Made by a program: the position numbers and the translations under genes
Notes under the pieces: model-generated
What the model was told of the DNA's origin: nothing
Seen by the model: the letters and a program-made list of their open reading frames with translations, nothing else
Databases searched by the model: none
Source of the DNA: Verrucomicrobiota bacterium
Lineage (GTDB): Bacteria; Verrucomicrobiota; Verrucomicrobiia; Chthoniobacterales; Terrimicrobiaceae
Reading direction: 5' to 3'
Assembly: GCA_017305195.1 (NCBI GenBank)
Contig: JAFKMU010000042.1
Span: forward strand, 94,186-158,185
Length of the DNA stretch: 64,000 nt
Shown here: positions 63,269 to 64,000 of the stretch, piece by piece
Layout of the letters: each line of letters opens with the position of its first letter
Numbering within the stretch: the stretch's first letter is position 1

Positions 63269-63475
63269 TTTCTGGCAGACATCATAAATCAAAAGGTTCC
63301 TGCCTGCCAACGAAAGGAAGCTGGTCCAAGTGCCGCCGCCCCTTCGCCCTTCGAGCAGTCTCGCTCAGGGTGCAATATCTTGCTCCTTGTCCCGCATTTC
63401 CTCGTATGTCTCCAAAGGTATTTCAGGACCGGTTGGTCAAATCGTAATCTTACTAAGCCAGCCAAGATAGGGCAC

Positions 63476-64000
63476 CTAGGGAACAAATAGCATTCCTGAT
63501 ATATCCTGAATCCCGACAAGAATACCCCGTTTGAGCAAGATGCAAGCCAGCGCATCACGATAAGCCATTTGACGGGACGCATCGGGATATCTCGCGTATA
63601 GCTGATGCAGCGGTGACTCAGCAGAGCGCAATTGCTTTACAATTTCTTTGTCGGAAAGGTTTCCGGCAAACCTTGCCACCGCTGCCAGTTGGTCCTGTCG
63701 GTATCGAGGTTTTATATTTGCCAGGGCTTTGGAACTGGAAAACGAGAAGGCTTGGCCAAAATTGGCCTCCGCAAGCTCGATCTGTTTCTTTTCTCCTTCA
63801 CGATCATAAGCGAGGTTCCGATCCATAGCGATCGCACCCAGCAAAAACGGCGCGGGGACGCAAATGTCGTCTTTCCCGTATTTCGGGACGTTGATCAAGA
63901 TGTACAGCGGAGATGTGCTTTTTTCGTTTATGGCCTGATTGAACATCGCCCTCGTATGGTCGCCGGCAAAGGCCGCGGCCAATGATGCTAAAATCACCGC
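63476..64000 (-). CDS. Hypothetical protein, probably cut by right edge
   Basis: At least 173 residues. A GTG at 63997 starts directly at the window edge, and the frame may continue beyond it. The N-terminal MILASLAAAFAGD looks like the end of a signal peptide or membrane helix, so the true start is likely outside. The rest is helical: LAEANFGQAFSFSSSKALANI, LAAVARFAGNLSDKEIV. No family recognised. Confidence 0.55.
   Translation of the reverse strand, partial: AVILASLAAAFAGDHTRAMFNQAINEKSTSPLYILINVPKYGKDDICVPAPFLLGAIAMDRNLAYDREGEKKQIELAEANFGQAFSFSSSKALANIKPRYRQDQLAAVARFAGNLSDKEIVKQLRSAESPLHQLYARYPDASRQMAYRDALACILLKRGILVGIQDISGMLFVP

Noticed and set aside
1..64000. CRISPR arrays, rRNA and tRNA genes
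   Set aside because: No regularly spaced direct repeats and no cloverleaf or T-arm consensus were found in the gene-free gaps; a segment near 49120 resembling a T-loop lacks a pairing stem.

Overview
The window is a 64 kb, G+C-rich chromosomal segment of a Gram-negative bacterium, most likely a member of the Verrucomicrobiota (Spartobacteria / Chthoniobacterales, Terrimicrobium-like). This rests on the combination of lipid A/LPS genes (kdsD, an lpxA-type gene), three clear PEP-CTERM proteins, pseudopilin-like proteins with an FTLIELL or FTLAELL leader and an H-X9-DG-like tail, a GntR/LacI-type regulator, and an EF-P with an asparagine at the loop tip. The lineage is an inference from gene content, not from a marker-gene search. 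No rRNA, tRNA, CRISPR array, transposase or integrase was seen.

Layout. 1-5.7 kb: carbonic anhydrase (cut by the left edge), a GT4 glycosyltransferase with a small secreted protein, kdsD, efp, an HExxH membrane protein and a MidA-type methyltransferase. 5.8-8.1 kb: a Gp49/XRE toxin-antitoxin pair, a YdeI-like protein and small genes. 8.2-11.3 kb: a metal-resistance module (ynfA, P1B-type ATPase, divergent CadR/PbrR-like MerR) with a textbook MerR promoter. 11.4-18.7 kb: a serine hydrolase fused to a predicted outer-membrane barrel, hipBA, a VIT1/CCC1 transporter, dctA and an SLC13/DASS carrier. 18.8-24.6 kb: emrAB with a convergent LysR gene, and a CusRS-like two-component system. 24.7-32.6 kb: Phd/PIN pair, OmpA-like protein, OsmC, Ntn-amidase, a second two-component system, and a geranylgeranyl-reductase-like flavoprotein. 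32.6-46.6 kb: small proteins, a pseudopilin-like protein, a lone HigA, a DCC protein, mpl, a CysJ-like reductase, a TraB-like membrane protein, Fic, lysA, and an alpha-E / circularly permuted ATP-grasp / GNAT cluster.

46.9-54.7 kb holds mnmG and, immediately after it, a block of about 5.9 kb with visibly lower G+C. The block carries two paralogous secreted jelly-roll-like proteins, a GH110-like beta-helix lipoprotein, a pseudopilin and a GntR/LacI regulator, and it is bounded on the right by a diverged second copy of the last 59 bp of mnmG. This looks like an integrase-less or decayed genomic island at the 3' end of mnmG. 54.8-64 kb: a DUF433 gene followed by a frameshifted PIN-like toxin, DUF4239 and DUF4190 proteins, two more PEP-CTERM proteins, an lpxA-type gene, a LysR regulator and small unknown proteins up to the right edge.

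Themes: at least four toxin-antitoxin loci plus Fic and a solitary antitoxin; several overlapping start/stop (ATGA, GTGA, TTGA) gene pairs; and two intergenic elements built on the same plan (a pair of inverted 45-bp arms around a spacer) but with unrelated arm sequences. Best leads for follow-up are the mnmG 3' island, the hydrolase-barrel fusion, the two inverted-arm elements and the EF-P tip.
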